Shown in pieces: positions 32,957 through 46,113 of a DNA stretch of 64,000 nucleotides. Each line of letters opens with the position of its first letter. Within the stretch, counting starts at the first letter, position 1. A program made the position numbers and the translations under genes. Origin of the DNA: Hymenobacter sp. BT559. Its GTDB lineage: Bacteria > Bacteroidota > Bacteroidia > Cytophagales > Hymenobacteraceae. Under the pieces are notes generated by a model that ran no database searches, was not told where the DNA came from, and was given only the letters and a program-made list of their open reading frames with translations. The stretch covers positions 16,025 through 80,024 of the forward strand of contig NZ_JAGETY010000021.1 in assembly GCF_017571525.1 (NCBI RefSeq). Direction: 5' to 3'.

Positions 32957-33286
32957 ATGCGCCTGCTTGCCCTGTTTTTTGCGTTCTACTTTGCCTGCCT
33001 CTCGACGCTGACCTGCGCCGACGGCGAAGTCGTGTGCAAAGACGCCAAGCAGACCACCGTGGCCGCGGCCTCGCACACCGATTGCAACGCCGGCGCCCTG
33101 GGCGACTGGTGCTCCCCGCTGTGCCAATGCCACTGCTGCGGCGGGGCCGTGGTGCCGCTGGCACCCCTGCCAGCGCTGACGGCGGCTCCCGCCGTGACCT
33201 GGGCCATGGCCCTGCGCCACGCCCGCATGCGGGTGGGCTCCCCGACCCGGGCCTCCGGGGACGTGTGGCAGCCGCCCCAGGCCTAA
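32957..33286 (+). CDS. DUF6660-like small secreted Cys-rich protein
   Basis: The ATG at 32957 (109 residues) begins with MRLLALFFAFYFACLSTLTCADGE, a signal or anchor helix ending in C-A-D. The cluster WCSPLCQCHCCGG (residues 59-71) is the CsPfCxCxCC pattern of DUF6660 proteins, which in Bacteroidota commonly precede CzcA/CusA efflux genes. A TAnnTTTG-like TACCTTTG box lies only 5 bp upstream of this ATG, so the transcript may be nearly leaderless. It opens the metal-resistance operon. The many Cys and His residues suggest metal binding in the periplasm. Confidence 0.65.
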   Translation: MRLLALFFAFYFACLSTLTCADGEVVCKDAKQTTVAAASHTDCNAGALGDWCSPLCQCHCCGGAVVPLAPLPALTAAPAVTWAMALRHARMRVGSPTRASGDVWQPPQA

Positions 33287-33476
33287 CCCTTTCCGTTTCC
33301 TGCTGACTCCCCCGCTGGGGTAGCCTGGGCGCCCCTTTGGGCATTCGGGCTGCTGGCCGCTATCCGTTGTAACGGACTAGTCGCCAGCGAGTATGCCGCG
33401 CTCCCGCCTTTAAAGGTCGGGAGCAGTAGGCCAGCAGGTTTTCCCGAAGCGTTAGACCTAACCCCCACAGCAACGG

Positions 33477-37910
<4,434 letters not shown>

Positions 37911-37934
37911 GGCTGCTTTCACCTCATCAAATCC

Positions 37935-39116
37935 ATGCGACACCTCACCACCTATTTCCTACTGCTGGCCCTGCTGGCCGGCTGCGGCAAGAAAGAAGCT
38001 GAAGAATCCAGCGAAGCCCCGGCCACGGAAAGCAAAACCGCCCCTGCCGAAGAAGCCGCTACCCCCGACCGCGTCACCCTCACCACCGCCGAGCAGCAGG
38101 TGGGCGGCGTGCGCCTCGGCACTCTCACCCAGCGCCCTATGAGCGGCGGCCTCAAAGTCAACGGCGTGCTCGACGTGCCGCCCGAAAACCTCGTCTCCGT
38201 CAGCGCACCCCTTGGCGGCTTCGTCGACCGCACCGACCTGCTCCAGGGCTCGCGGGTGAGCAAAGGCCAGCTGCTGGCCGTCATCCGCAACCCCGATTTC
38301 GTGCAGCTCCAGCAGGACTACCTCGAAACCCGCAGCCAGCTCAAGCTCGCCAAAGCCGAGTACGAGCGCCAGGCCGAGCTCTACCGCCAGGAAGTGGCCC
38401 CGCAGAAAAACTACCAGCGCGCCCAGGCCGAGTACGAAGGCCTGCAGGTGAAAAGCAACGCCCAGGCCGCCCGCCTGCGCCTGGCCGGCCTGCCCATCGG
38501 CGGCCGCATCGTGAGCACGGCCAGCGTGCGCGCCCCCAAAGCCGGCTTCGTCAAAGCCGTCAACGTGAGCATCGGCCAGAGCGTCACGCCCACCGACGTC
38601 CTCTTCGAAATCGTCAACCCCGAGCACCTGCACGTGGAGCTGACGGTATTTGAGCGCGATATACCCCAGGTGAAGGAAGGCCAGCTCGTACGCTTCTCCC
38701 TCGGCAACGACTCCCTCAGCCGCGAGCGCACGGCCCACGTTTACCTCATCAGCAAGGCCATCAGCCCCGAGCGCACCGTCCGCATCCACGCCCACCAGGA
38801 CCGCGAGGACGAGCAGCTATTGCCCGGCACCTTCGTGCGCGCCGTCATCGAAACCAACCGCGTCACCGTGCCCACCCTGCCCGAAAAAGCCGTGGTGCAG
38901 TACGGCTCCCAGGCCTACGTATTCGTGGCCGCCGACTCGGCTGCCCAGGCCGGCACCGCCATTTACCGAATGGTGCCCGTGACCCGCGGCGTGAGCGAAG
39001 ACGGCTACACCGAAGTCCACCTGCCCGCCGCCGAACAAGGCAAGCCGTTGCGCTTTGTCATTGCAGGTGCGTATGCTCTCCTTGGCAAGCTCAAGAATGC
39101 CGAAGAGGAAGAATAA
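37935..39116 (+). CDS. czcB: CzcB-type periplasmic adaptor lipoprotein
   Basis: A 393-residue membrane-fusion protein. The lipobox LLALLAGCGKKEA places the lipid-linked Cys near residue 17. The coiled hairpin (residues about 110-165, YLETRSQLKLAKAEYERQAELYRQEVAPQKNYQRAQAEYEG) is flanked by lipoyl/barrel halves (LGGFVDRTDLLQGSRVSKGQLLAVI, VRAPKAGFVKAVNVSIGQSV). It joins the CzcA pump to the outer-membrane channel, here the fused C-terminal domain of CzcA. It follows czcA by 24 bp. The mature protein's early region is Glu-rich, which may bind metal. Confidence 0.92.
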   Translation: MRHLTTYFLLLALLAGCGKKEAEESSEAPATESKTAPAEEAATPDRVTLTTAEQQVGGVRLGTLTQRPMSGGLKVNGVLDVPPENLVSVSAPLGGFVDRTDLLQGSRVSKGQLLAVIRNPDFVQLQQDYLETRSQLKLAKAEYERQAELYRQEVAPQKNYQRAQAEYEGLQVKSNAQAARLRLAGLPIGGRIVSTASVRAPKAGFVKAVNVSIGQSVTPTDVLFEIVNPEHLHVELTVFERDIPQVKEGQLVRFSLGNDSLSRERTAHVYLISKAISPERTVRIHAHQDREDEQLLPGTFVRAVIETNRVTVPTLPEKAVVQYGSQAYVFVAADSAAQAGTAIYRMVPVTRGVSEDGYTEVHLPAAEQGKPLRFVIAGAYALLGKLKNAEEEE

Positions 39117-39125
39117 CCCTGCCCC

Positions 39126-39458
39126 ATGCTCACACTACTTAAGCCCCTGCTCGTATTCTTCCTGGCCGGCCTCTGCGAAATCGGCGGCGGCTACCTCATG
39201 TGGCAGTGGCTCAAGGCCGACCGGCCCGGGTGGATGGGCGCGGCCGGGGCCGTGCTGCTCATGCTCTACGGCTTGGTGGCCACCTGGCAGCCCACGTCCT
39301 TCGGCAAGACCTACGCCGTGTACGGGGGCGTTTTCATCGTCATGTCCATCGCGTGGGCCTGGTACTTCGACGGCTTTCGGCCCGACCGGTTCGACGTCAT
39401 CGGGGGCATCGTCTGCTTCGTGGGCATAGCCATCATCCTGTTCTGGCCCCGTTCCTAA
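39126..39458 (+). CDS. YnfA family (UPF0060) membrane protein
   Basis: A 110-residue protein with four membrane helices and the family pattern FFLAGLCEIGGGYLMWQWLKADRPGW...YGGVFIVMSIAWAWYFDGFRPDRFDVIG. YnfA proteins are distant relatives of small multidrug-resistance pumps. The gene sits 9 bp after czcB within the metal operon, where it may add a further efflux path. Confidence 0.9.
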   Translation: MLTLLKPLLVFFLAGLCEIGGGYLMWQWLKADRPGWMGAAGAVLLMLYGLVATWQPTSFGKTYAVYGGVFIVMSIAWAWYFDGFRPDRFDVIGGIVCFVGIAIILFWPRS

Positions 39459-39469
39459 CCGCTTCGCCC

Positions 39470-40084
39470 ATGCTCGAACTGCTCACCGGTGCCCTCTTGC
39501 TTAGCCTGCTGCACGCCGCCATTCCCAACCATTGGGCGCCGGTGCTGGCCGTGGCGCGCGCCGAGAAATGGCCCGTGCGGCAGGCCGTGGGCGTCACCGC
39601 AGTGGCCGGGCTGGCGCACGTGTGCAGCACCGTTCTCATCGGTTTGGTGCTTGGCTTGTTGGGCTGGCGCCTGTCCGACCGGTTTGCGCACTTCGCCGGC
39701 TGGATAGCCCCGCTGCTCCTCATCGGCATCGGCCTGCTCTACGCCCTGTCCGGCCCCGGCCACACCCACCCCGACCCGGCATTTGTGCCCAGGCGCCGCG
39801 CCCGGCGGCGCGTGGTGCTCGGACTGGCCGCCACCATGTTCCTGGCGCCCTGCCTCGAAATCCAAACCTTTTTCCTCGCCGCCGGCACCCACGGCCCCGC
39901 CGCTTTGGCCCTGCTCATGGGCGTGTACCTGCTGGCCTCCGTGTCGGCGATGTGCGCCCTGGTCGCCCTGGCACACCGCGGCTTGGGCCGCTTCCAGCTG
40001 GCCGGCCTGGCCCACCACGAGCGGCGCCTCACCGGCGCCGTGCTGGTATTGGTGGGCATCGCCGGCTTTTTCGTCGACTGGTAG
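39470..40084 (+). CDS. NicO/UreH-like polytopic transporter
   Basis: The ATG at 39470 gives 204 residues with six membrane helices. LSLLHAAIPNHWAPVLAVARAEKW near the start and ATMFLAPCLEIQTFFLAAGTHG later recall the NicO/RcnA and UreH/HupE groups, with conserved His and acidic residues in the first helix (H, N-H-W). They move nickel or cobalt or aid metalloenzyme maturation. Placement inside the efflux operon favours metal export. The frame is open further upstream but overlaps the ynfA-like gene. Confidence 0.7.
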   Translation: MLELLTGALLLSLLHAAIPNHWAPVLAVARAEKWPVRQAVGVTAVAGLAHVCSTVLIGLVLGLLGWRLSDRFAHFAGWIAPLLLIGIGLLYALSGPGHTHPDPAFVPRRRARRRVVLGLAATMFLAPCLEIQTFFLAAGTHGPAALALLMGVYLLASVSAMCALVALAHRGLGRFQLAGLAHHERRLTGAVLVLVGIAGFFVDW

Positions 40085-40133
40085 CCGCCCCGGCCGCCGT
40101 CCCCTCTCATTCGCTATTCCAACACCGCTTCCC

Positions 40134-42269
40134 ATGCCCGACCCTTCATCCGATAACCTGAACGAGGAGCTGAACACTGCCAAGCAGGTGCAGCCCGAAA
40201 ACGTGGGCGCCCTCACCCGCGCCCAGCTCACGCCCGAGGCCGCCACCGCCCCCGAGGGCCACGACGTGCCCGGCCACGACCACGACGCCGACGAGCACGC
40301 CGGCCACAACCACCCCGCCGGCAAGCGCGTGGTCGACAAAGGCCACGCCGCCGAAGACGAGCACGCCGGCCACGACCACGGCAGCGGCGATGACCACGAC
40401 CACGGCCCCGCCGGCGACAACCCCTACCTAGTGCCGGGCATCAGCCTGGTGCTCCTGCTGGCCGGCATAGCCCTAGACTACTATAAAGTCGGCTTTTTCA
40501 CCGGCTACGTGCGCCCCATCTGGTACGGCATCGCCTACCTCTTAGTGGGCTGGAAAGTCATTCGCTCGGCCATCCAGAGCATTCCCAGCGGCAACATCTT
40601 CAACGAGTTTCTGCTCATGAGCATCGCCACCATCGGCGCCATTGCCCTCGGCGAGTATGCCGAAGGCGTGGCCGTGATGCTGTTCTACACCGTGGGTGAG
40701 CTGTTCCAGGACGCGGCCGTAAACCGCGCCAAGCGCAGCATCAAGGCCCTGCTCGAAATTCAGGCCACCGAAGTGGGCGTGCTCCGCAACGGCCAGCGCC
40801 TCGTGCTCGACCCCAAGGAAGTGGTAGTGGGCGACGTTATCGAAGTGAAGCCCGGCGAAAAGGTAGCCCTCGACGGCACCCTGCAGTCCGAGCGCGGCAC
40901 CTTCAACACCGCCGCCCTCACCGGCGAGTCCGTGCCCCAAACCAAGCAAAAAGGCGAAACCGTGCTGGCCGGCATGATTAACCAGGACACCCTGAGCCAG
41001 ATTGCCGTCACCGCCGCGTTCAAAGACACCAAGCTGAGCAAGATTCTGGCCATGGTGCAGGACGCCGTGGGCCGCAAGGCCAAGACCCAGCAGTTCATCA
41101 CCAAGTTTGCCCGCATCTACACGCCCATCGTGGTAGGTCTGGCCCTGATGCTCACCTTCCTGCCCTACTTTTTCGTCGACGACTACGTTTTCCGCGACTG
41201 GCTCTACCGCGCGCTGGTGTTCCTCGTCATTTCCTGCCCCTGCGCCCTGGTCATCAGCATTCCGCTCGGCTACTTCGGCGGCATCGGCGCAGCCTCCAAA
41301 GCGGGCGTGCTGTTCAAAGGCTCCAACTTTCTCGACGTCATGCGCGAAATTGACACCGTGGTGATGGACAAAACCGGCACCATCACCAAGGGCGTGTTCG
41401 CCGTGCAGCAGGTCGTCACGGCCCCGGGCCAAACCGAAGCCCGCTTCACGGCCCTGGCCGCGGCCCTCGAAGCCAAATCCACGCACCCCATTGCCCAGGC
41501 GTTGGTGCAGCACGTCAAGGTCACGGGTACGCCGCTCACCGTGGAAAACGTCGAGGAAATATCCGGCCACGGACTGCGTGGCCGCGTCGACGGCCAGGAC
41601 GTGCTGGCCGGCAACACCAAGCTGCTCACCAAATTCAACGTCGCCTACCCCGCCGAAATCGACCAGCTCGTCGACAGCATCGTGGTGGTGGCCGTGGGCG
41701 GCCAGTACGCCGGCTACCTCACCGTGGCCGACGAAATCAAGGAAGACGCCGCCCAGGCCGTGCAGGAGATGCGTGCCCAGGGCATCAAAACGCTGGTCAT
41801 GCTCTCCGGCGACAAAGACACCATCGTGCAGCGCGTGGCCCAAACGCTCGGCATCACCGAAGCCCACGGCGGCCTGCTGCCCGAAGACAAAGCCGCTCAC
41901 GTCGAGCGCCTCAAAGCCGCCGGCCACCGCCTAGCCTTCGTCGGCGACGGCGTCAACGACGCCCCCGTCGTGGCCCTGGCCGACGTGGGCATCGCCATGG
42001 GCGGCCTCGGCTCCGACGCCACCATCGAAACCGCCGACGTCGTCATCCAGACCGACCACCCCAGTAAAATTGCCACTGCCCGCCGCATCGCCGTGGCCAC
42101 GCACACGGTCGTGTGGCAGAACATCTGGCTGGCCTTCGCCGTGAAAGCCGTGGTGCTGGCCCTCGGCGCCGGCGGCCTGGCCACCATGTGGGAAGCCGTG
42201 TTTGCCGATGTCGGAGTCGCCCTGCTCGCCATCCTCAACGCCGTGCGCATCCAGCGCATGAAGTTCTGA
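40134..42269 (+). CDS. P1B-type heavy-metal ATPase with His-rich N-terminus
   Basis: A 711-residue P-type ATPase. In place of HMA domains it has a His/Asp-rich head (residues 40-92; repeats of GHDHD, EHAGHNH, HDHG), probably a zinc- or nickel-binding tail. Key motifs are SCPC (residues about 366-369; membrane metal site), TGES, DKTGT (about 412-416; phosphorylated Asp), HP (about 450) and GDGVNDAP. The SCPC plus HP arrangement fits Zn/Cd/Pb- or copper-type pumps; the His-rich head and operon favour zinc or cadmium. It exports metal from cytoplasm to periplasm, feeding the CzcABC system. Its stop overlaps the next start (TGATG). Confidence 0.95.
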   Translation: MPDPSSDNLNEELNTAKQVQPENVGALTRAQLTPEAATAPEGHDVPGHDHDADEHAGHNHPAGKRVVDKGHAAEDEHAGHDHGSGDDHDHGPAGDNPYLVPGISLVLLLAGIALDYYKVGFFTGYVRPIWYGIAYLLVGWKVIRSAIQSIPSGNIFNEFLLMSIATIGAIALGEYAEGVAVMLFYTVGELFQDAAVNRAKRSIKALLEIQATEVGVLRNGQRLVLDPKEVVVGDVIEVKPGEKVALDGTLQSERGTFNTAALTGESVPQTKQKGETVLAGMINQDTLSQIAVTAAFKDTKLSKILAMVQDAVGRKAKTQQFITKFARIYTPIVVGLALMLTFLPYFFVDDYVFRDWLYRALVFLVISCPCALVISIPLGYFGGIGAASKAGVLFKGSNFLDVMREIDTVVMDKTGTITKGVFAVQQVVTAPGQTEARFTALAAALEAKSTHPIAQALVQHVKVTGTPLTVENVEEISGHGLRGRVDGQDVLAGNTKLLTKFNVAYPAEIDQLVDSIVVVAVGGQYAGYLTVADEIKEDAAQAVQEMRAQGIKTLVMLSGDKDTIVQRVAQTLGITEAHGGLLPEDKAAHVERLKAAGHRLAFVGDGVNDAPVVALADVGIAMGGLGSDATIETADVVIQTDHPSKIATARRIAVATHTVVWQNIWLAFAVKAVVLALGAGGLATMWEAVFADVGVALLAILNAVRIQRMKF

Positions 42270-43453
42270 TGCGGCGCTTCGCTTACCTCACCCGCGCCGT
42301 TTGGCTGCTCTCGCTCATCAGCCTCTTCACCGACCTGGCCAGCGAAATGCTCTACCCGGTCATGCCGCTTTACCTGCAGTCCATTGGCTTTTCCGTGTTT
42401 TTCATCGGGCTGCTCGAAGGCGTGGCCGAAGCCGTGGCCGGCCTGAGCAAGGGCTATTTTGGGCAGTGGAGCGACCGCCTCGGCCGCCGCGTGCCCTTTG
42501 TGCAGTGGGGCTACGGCCTGAGCGCCCTCTCCAAGCCCATGCTCGCGGTGCTGGCCACCCCCGCGTGGGTGCTGCTGGCCCGCACCGTCGACCGCTTGGG
42601 CAAAGGCCTGCGCACCGGCGCCCGCGATGCCCTGCTCTCCGACGAAACCACTCCTGCCGACCGGGGCAAGGTGTTTGGCTTCCACCGGTCCATGGACACG
42701 TTAGGGGCCGTGTTCGGCCCCCTGGCCGCGCTGGCGTGGCTAGCGGCCTATCCGGGTCAGTTTCGCCCCTTGTTCCTGTGGGCCTTCGTGCCCGGGGTGC
42801 TGGCGGTGGGCATCACCTTGGCCCTGGGGGAGCGGCAAGCCGTGCCTTCCGGCCGGCCCGTAGTGCCCTTTTGGGCCTCGTTTGGCTACTGGCGGGTCGC
42901 CTCCCCGGCCTACCGGCGCGTGGTCGGCGCGCTGCTGGTGTTCGCCCTGTTCAACAGCTCCGATGCGTTTTTGCTGCTCCTGGCCCGGCAGCGCGGCCTG
43001 TCCGCTACGGCCGTTATTGGCTGCTACGTGCTCTACAACCTCACCTACGTGCTCAGTGCCTGGCCCTTGGGCCACCTGGCCGACCGCTTGGGCCCGCGCC
43101 GCCTGTTGGTGGCTGGCTTCCTGGTGTTCGCCGGCGTGTACGGAGGCATGGCGCTGGCCACCAGCGGGTGGGCCGTGGCGTCCCTGTTTGCCGTCTACGG
43201 GCTCTACGCGGCCGCTACCGAGGGCGTCGGCAAAGCATGGGTCAGCACCCTCTGCGCCAAAGCCGATGCCGGCGCCGCCTTGGGTACGCTCGGCGGGCTG
43301 AGCAGTTTAGCCGCCTTGGGGGCTAGTTCGTTCGCCGGCCTGCTCTGGCAGTGGCAAGGACCGGGCCTGCCCTTTGGCCTGGCGGCGGCAGCAGCCGTGG
43401 GCGTGGCCCTGTACCTGGCTCGGGTCCGTTTAAGTTCTTCCTTATCCAGCTAA
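42269..43453 (+). CDS. MFS transporter
   Basis: A 394-residue major-facilitator protein with about 12 helices. The start reads AVWLLSLISLFTDLASEMLYPVMPLYLQSIGFSVFFIGLLEGVAEAVAGLSKGYFGQWSDRLGRR, the usual MFS loop G-x-x-x-D-R-x-G-R-R. It overlaps the ATPase stop codon by one base (TGATG) and so is translated with it. The substrate is unknown; placement in the operon suggests a metal complex or related solute. The family is common beside CzcA-like pumps in Bacteroidota. Confidence 0.88.
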   Translation: MRRFAYLTRAVWLLSLISLFTDLASEMLYPVMPLYLQSIGFSVFFIGLLEGVAEAVAGLSKGYFGQWSDRLGRRVPFVQWGYGLSALSKPMLAVLATPAWVLLARTVDRLGKGLRTGARDALLSDETTPADRGKVFGFHRSMDTLGAVFGPLAALAWLAAYPGQFRPLFLWAFVPGVLAVGITLALGERQAVPSGRPVVPFWASFGYWRVASPAYRRVVGALLVFALFNSSDAFLLLLARQRGLSATAVIGCYVLYNLTYVLSAWPLGHLADRLGPRRLLVAGFLVFAGVYGGMALATSGWAVASLFAVYGLYAAATEGVGKAWVSTLCAKADAGAALGTLGGLSSLAALGASSFAGLLWQWQGPGLPFGLAAAAAVGVALYLARVRLSSSLSS

Positions 43454-43456
43454 CCT

Positions 43457-44359
43457 ATGTCCTTTTCCTCCGAAGCTGCTCCCACCAACCGCGAGCGGGC
43501 CGAGCGCGGCCAATCGTCCACCCTGCTCGGCATTGGCGCCAACATCGCCCTGGTGCTCGGCAAGGGCACGGCCGGCGTGGTGGGCCATTCCTACGCCCTC
43601 ATCGCCGAAGCCATTGAGTCGGGCACCGATATTTTCAGTTCCCTCATCGTGTGGCTCGGCCTGCGCACCGCCGCCCGCGAGCCCGACGAGAACCACCCCT
43701 ACGGCCACGGCAAAGCCGAGCCGCTGGCCGCCATCATGGTGGCCGTGGCCTTACTCGGGGCCGCCGCCTACATTGCCACCGAAGGCATCATCCACATCAT
43801 CACGCCCCACCAGCTGCCCGCGCCCTTCACGCTGGCCGTGCTGGCCGTGGTCATTATCATCAAAGAAACGCTCTATCGCCGCGTCAATAAAGTGGGCGAA
43901 GAAGTGGACAGCAACGCGGTCAAAGCCGACGCCTGGCACCACCGCGCCGACGTCATCACCTCCTGCACGGCCTTCGTGGGCATCAGCATTGCCCTCATCG
44001 GCGGCAAGGGGTGGGAAGCGGCCGACGATTGGGCGGCCCTGGTGGCCTGCTGCTTCATCGTTTACAACGCCTACCACATTTTCCGCCCGGCCTTCGGCGA
44101 AATCATGGACGAAGCGCCCGAAGGCACCTGGACCGAAGACATCCGCGCCCTGGCCGAAGCCGTGCCCGGCGTGGTGGCCACCGAAAAATGCTTCGTGCGC
44201 AAGATGGGCTTCGAGTACTTCGCCGACCTGCACGTGATTGTCGACGGCGCCATCAGCGTGCGCGAAGGCCACTACATTTCCGGCGCCGTCAAAGCCGCAA
44301 TCATCCGGGCCAAACCCGCCGTGTACAACGTGCTGGTCCACATCGAGCCCACCGAATAA
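43457..44359 (+). CDS. Cation diffusion facilitator (CDF) transporter
   Basis: A 300-residue protein with the CDF layout. AEAIESGTDIFSSLIVW (helix II), HPYGHGKAEPLA and ADAWHHRADVITS (helix V; H-x-x-x-D metal site) mark the zinc-transport site, with a C-terminal cytoplasmic domain (FFADLHVIVDGAISVREGHYIS-type fold). CDF proteins export Zn, Cd, Co or Fe using the proton gradient. It follows the MFS gene by 3 bp and precedes a DUF305 lipoprotein gene. Confidence 0.93.
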   Translation: MSFSSEAAPTNRERAERGQSSTLLGIGANIALVLGKGTAGVVGHSYALIAEAIESGTDIFSSLIVWLGLRTAAREPDENHPYGHGKAEPLAAIMVAVALLGAAAYIATEGIIHIITPHQLPAPFTLAVLAVVIIIKETLYRRVNKVGEEVDSNAVKADAWHHRADVITSCTAFVGISIALIGGKGWEAADDWAALVACCFIVYNAYHIFRPAFGEIMDEAPEGTWTEDIRALAEAVPGVVATEKCFVRKMGFEYFADLHVIVDGAISVREGHYISGAVKAAIIRAKPAVYNVLVHIEPTE

Positions 44360-44371
44360 TCACTTCTCCCC

Positions 44372-45040
44372 ATGAAACGCTACCTCGCTTATTTCACCTT
44401 TTTACTCGGTGCCGGCCTCGCGTTCCCGAGCTGCAACTCCCGGCACGACACCGACGCCCACGAGCAGGAAGCCCACGCCACGCAGCCCAAGCCCGCCCCC
44501 GTCGCCACCTCGCCCAACCTGCGCGACACCCTGCAGCTCCTGGCCCAGCAGCTCGATACTGTGTACCGCGAAGGCTGTTGGGACGATGACTTTGCTCGCC
44601 TCATGACCGTGCACCACGCCGGCGCCCAGCGCCTGGCCACCGTCGAAATTGCCAGCGGCAAAGATTCCACCCTGCGCGCCCTGGCCCAGCACGTGCTCGA
44701 AGGTCACGAGCGCGACAACCACGTTCTGGAGCTGGCCCTGACCAAGCAGCCGCCCAAAGGCCAGGAATACCGCCCCGGCAATACCAAAGACCCGTTCGTG
44801 CGCCGCATCACCGCCGCACTCGCTCCCCTGCGGCAGCCACCGCCCACGCCCGGCCCCCTCGACACCGACTTTGCCACCCTCATGCAGGTGCACCACCAAA
44901 CCGGCGTCGCCCTGGCCAAAGTGGAACTGGACTTTGGCAAAGTGCCCGAATTGAAGGAAGCCGCGCGCCGCATTGTCCGTGACGAGCAGGCCGAAATCCA
45001 GCGGTACCAGCGCTGGCTCAAAGCAAACCCCAGCAAATAG
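44372..45040 (+). CDS. DUF305 family lipoprotein
   Basis: A 222-residue lipoprotein; FLLGAGLAFPSCNSRHD has the lipobox Cys near residue 22. Two DUF305-like halves are visible: DFARLMTVHHAGAQRLATVEIASGKDSTLRALAQHV (residues 70-110) and DTDFATLMQVHHQTGVALAKVELDFG...DEQAEIQRYQRWL (residues 165-215). The protein is thus a tandem DUF305. These ferritin-like bundles are linked to metal resistance. It lies 12 bp after the CDF gene. It is one of three DUF305 proteins in the window, two within this operon. Confidence 0.88.
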   Translation: MKRYLAYFTFLLGAGLAFPSCNSRHDTDAHEQEAHATQPKPAPVATSPNLRDTLQLLAQQLDTVYREGCWDDDFARLMTVHHAGAQRLATVEIASGKDSTLRALAQHVLEGHERDNHVLELALTKQPPKGQEYRPGNTKDPFVRRITAALAPLRQPPPTPGPLDTDFATLMQVHHQTGVALAKVELDFGKVPELKEAARRIVRDEQAEIQRYQRWLKANPSK

Positions 45041-45044
45041 CCCC

Positions 45045-45824
45045 ATGCTGCTCGCCCTTCCCACCGCTGTCACCCCGCCCTGGACCACCATGCTCGGCTT
45101 CTCGCTGCTGCCGGCCGTTGTCATGATTGCCGGCGCGGCCCTAGCCGTATGGCGCGCCCCCGGTCCCCAGCTGCGCAGCGCCATCCTACACTTCGCCGCC
45201 GGCGTCATCTTCTCTGTGGTCGCCGTCGAGCTGCTGCCCGACATCGTCCAGCGCCACGCTCCCTACGAAGTGGGCCTTGGCTTCGGCCTCGGCGTGGCCG
45301 TCATGATGGGGCTGCGCTACCTCACCCAGCGCCTGGAGCAGCGCGATGCCGCCACTCCGGAGACCACCACCGCTTCACCCGCCACCGCCGCCCTGCCGTG
45401 GGGCCTGCTGGTCGCCATCGGCATCGACATTCTCATCGACGGGCTGCTGCTCGGCATCGGCTTTTCCGCCGGCGCCAAGGAAGGCACCCTGCTGGCCATT
45501 GCCCTCACCATCGAGCTGCTCTCGCTCGGCTTGGCTACCGCCGTCGAGCTGCGCCAGGGCGGCCACGGCAAGGGCCGGGCCGTGGCCATCGTAGCTGGCC
45601 TCTCGCTGCTGCTGCTGGCCGGGGCCGGCATTGGCACCACCGTGCTGCGCGGGGCCAGCGGCAACCTGCTCGAAATCGTGCTTTCCTTTGGCCTGGCTGC
45701 CCTGCTCTTCCTCGTCACCGAAGAATTGCTCACCGAGGCCCACGAAGAAACCGAAACCCCGCTGCTCACCCTGGCCTTTTTCGTCGGCTTTCTCTTATTC
45801 CTGTTGTTAGGCATGGTTGCCTAG
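45045..45824 (+). CDS. ZIP-family metal transporter
   Basis: The ATG at 45045 gives 259 residues with about eight helices. HFAAGVIFSVVAVELLPD and LPWGLLVAIGIDILIDGLLLGIGFSAG, then ALTIELLSLGLATAVEL, follow the ZIP helices IV-V pattern. The usual first metal residue of helix IV (HNxxDG) is replaced (GIDILIDG). ZIP proteins normally bring metal into the cytoplasm, but some act in export. It is 4 bp after the DUF305 gene. An upstream overlap of frames is ignored. The odd helix IV may change metal choice. Confidence 0.8.
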   Translation: MLLALPTAVTPPWTTMLGFSLLPAVVMIAGAALAVWRAPGPQLRSAILHFAAGVIFSVVAVELLPDIVQRHAPYEVGLGFGLGVAVMMGLRYLTQRLEQRDAATPETTTASPATAALPWGLLVAIGIDILIDGLLLGIGFSAGAKEGTLLAIALTIELLSLGLATAVELRQGGHGKGRAVAIVAGLSLLLLAGAGIGTTVLRGASGNLLEIVLSFGLAALLFLVTEELLTEAHEETETPLLTLAFFVGFLLFLLLGMVA

Positions 45825-45846
45825 CCCCTTCTCTTATCCGCCCCTC

Positions 45847-46113
45847 ATGCACACCGCCAAAATCGACCTGACCCTGGAGCCCGCCGGCCGCCGCATTGCC
45901 TTTTCTAAAGAAATGCTGGAAGTCGCCCACCTCTTCCGCCGCGTGGGCGGCGAAGCCAGCCCCTGGCAGCGCCTGGCCGTGAACACCCGCTCGCCCTACC
46001 TCGACACCGACACGTTCGCCCCCGGCACCCTACTGGAATACTACGTGCAGCACGAAACCCAGCACGGCGACGAGGAAGCCCGCAGCCACGTCGTGAGCAC
46101 CACCCTGGCCTGA
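45847..46113 (+). CDS. Small unknown protein of the metal operon
   Basis: The ATG at 45847 gives 88 residues, MHTAKIDLTLEPAGRRIAFSKEMLEVAHLFRRVGGEASPWQRL...TLLEYYVQHETQHGDEEA. No family is recognised. It is soluble with His and Glu in its second half. The stop overlaps the next start (TGATG), so it is translationally coupled to the DUF305 lipoprotein gene. Confidence 0.6.
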   Translation: MHTAKIDLTLEPAGRRIAFSKEMLEVAHLFRRVGGEASPWQRLAVNTRSPYLDTDTFAPGTLLEYYVQHETQHGDEEARSHVVSTTLA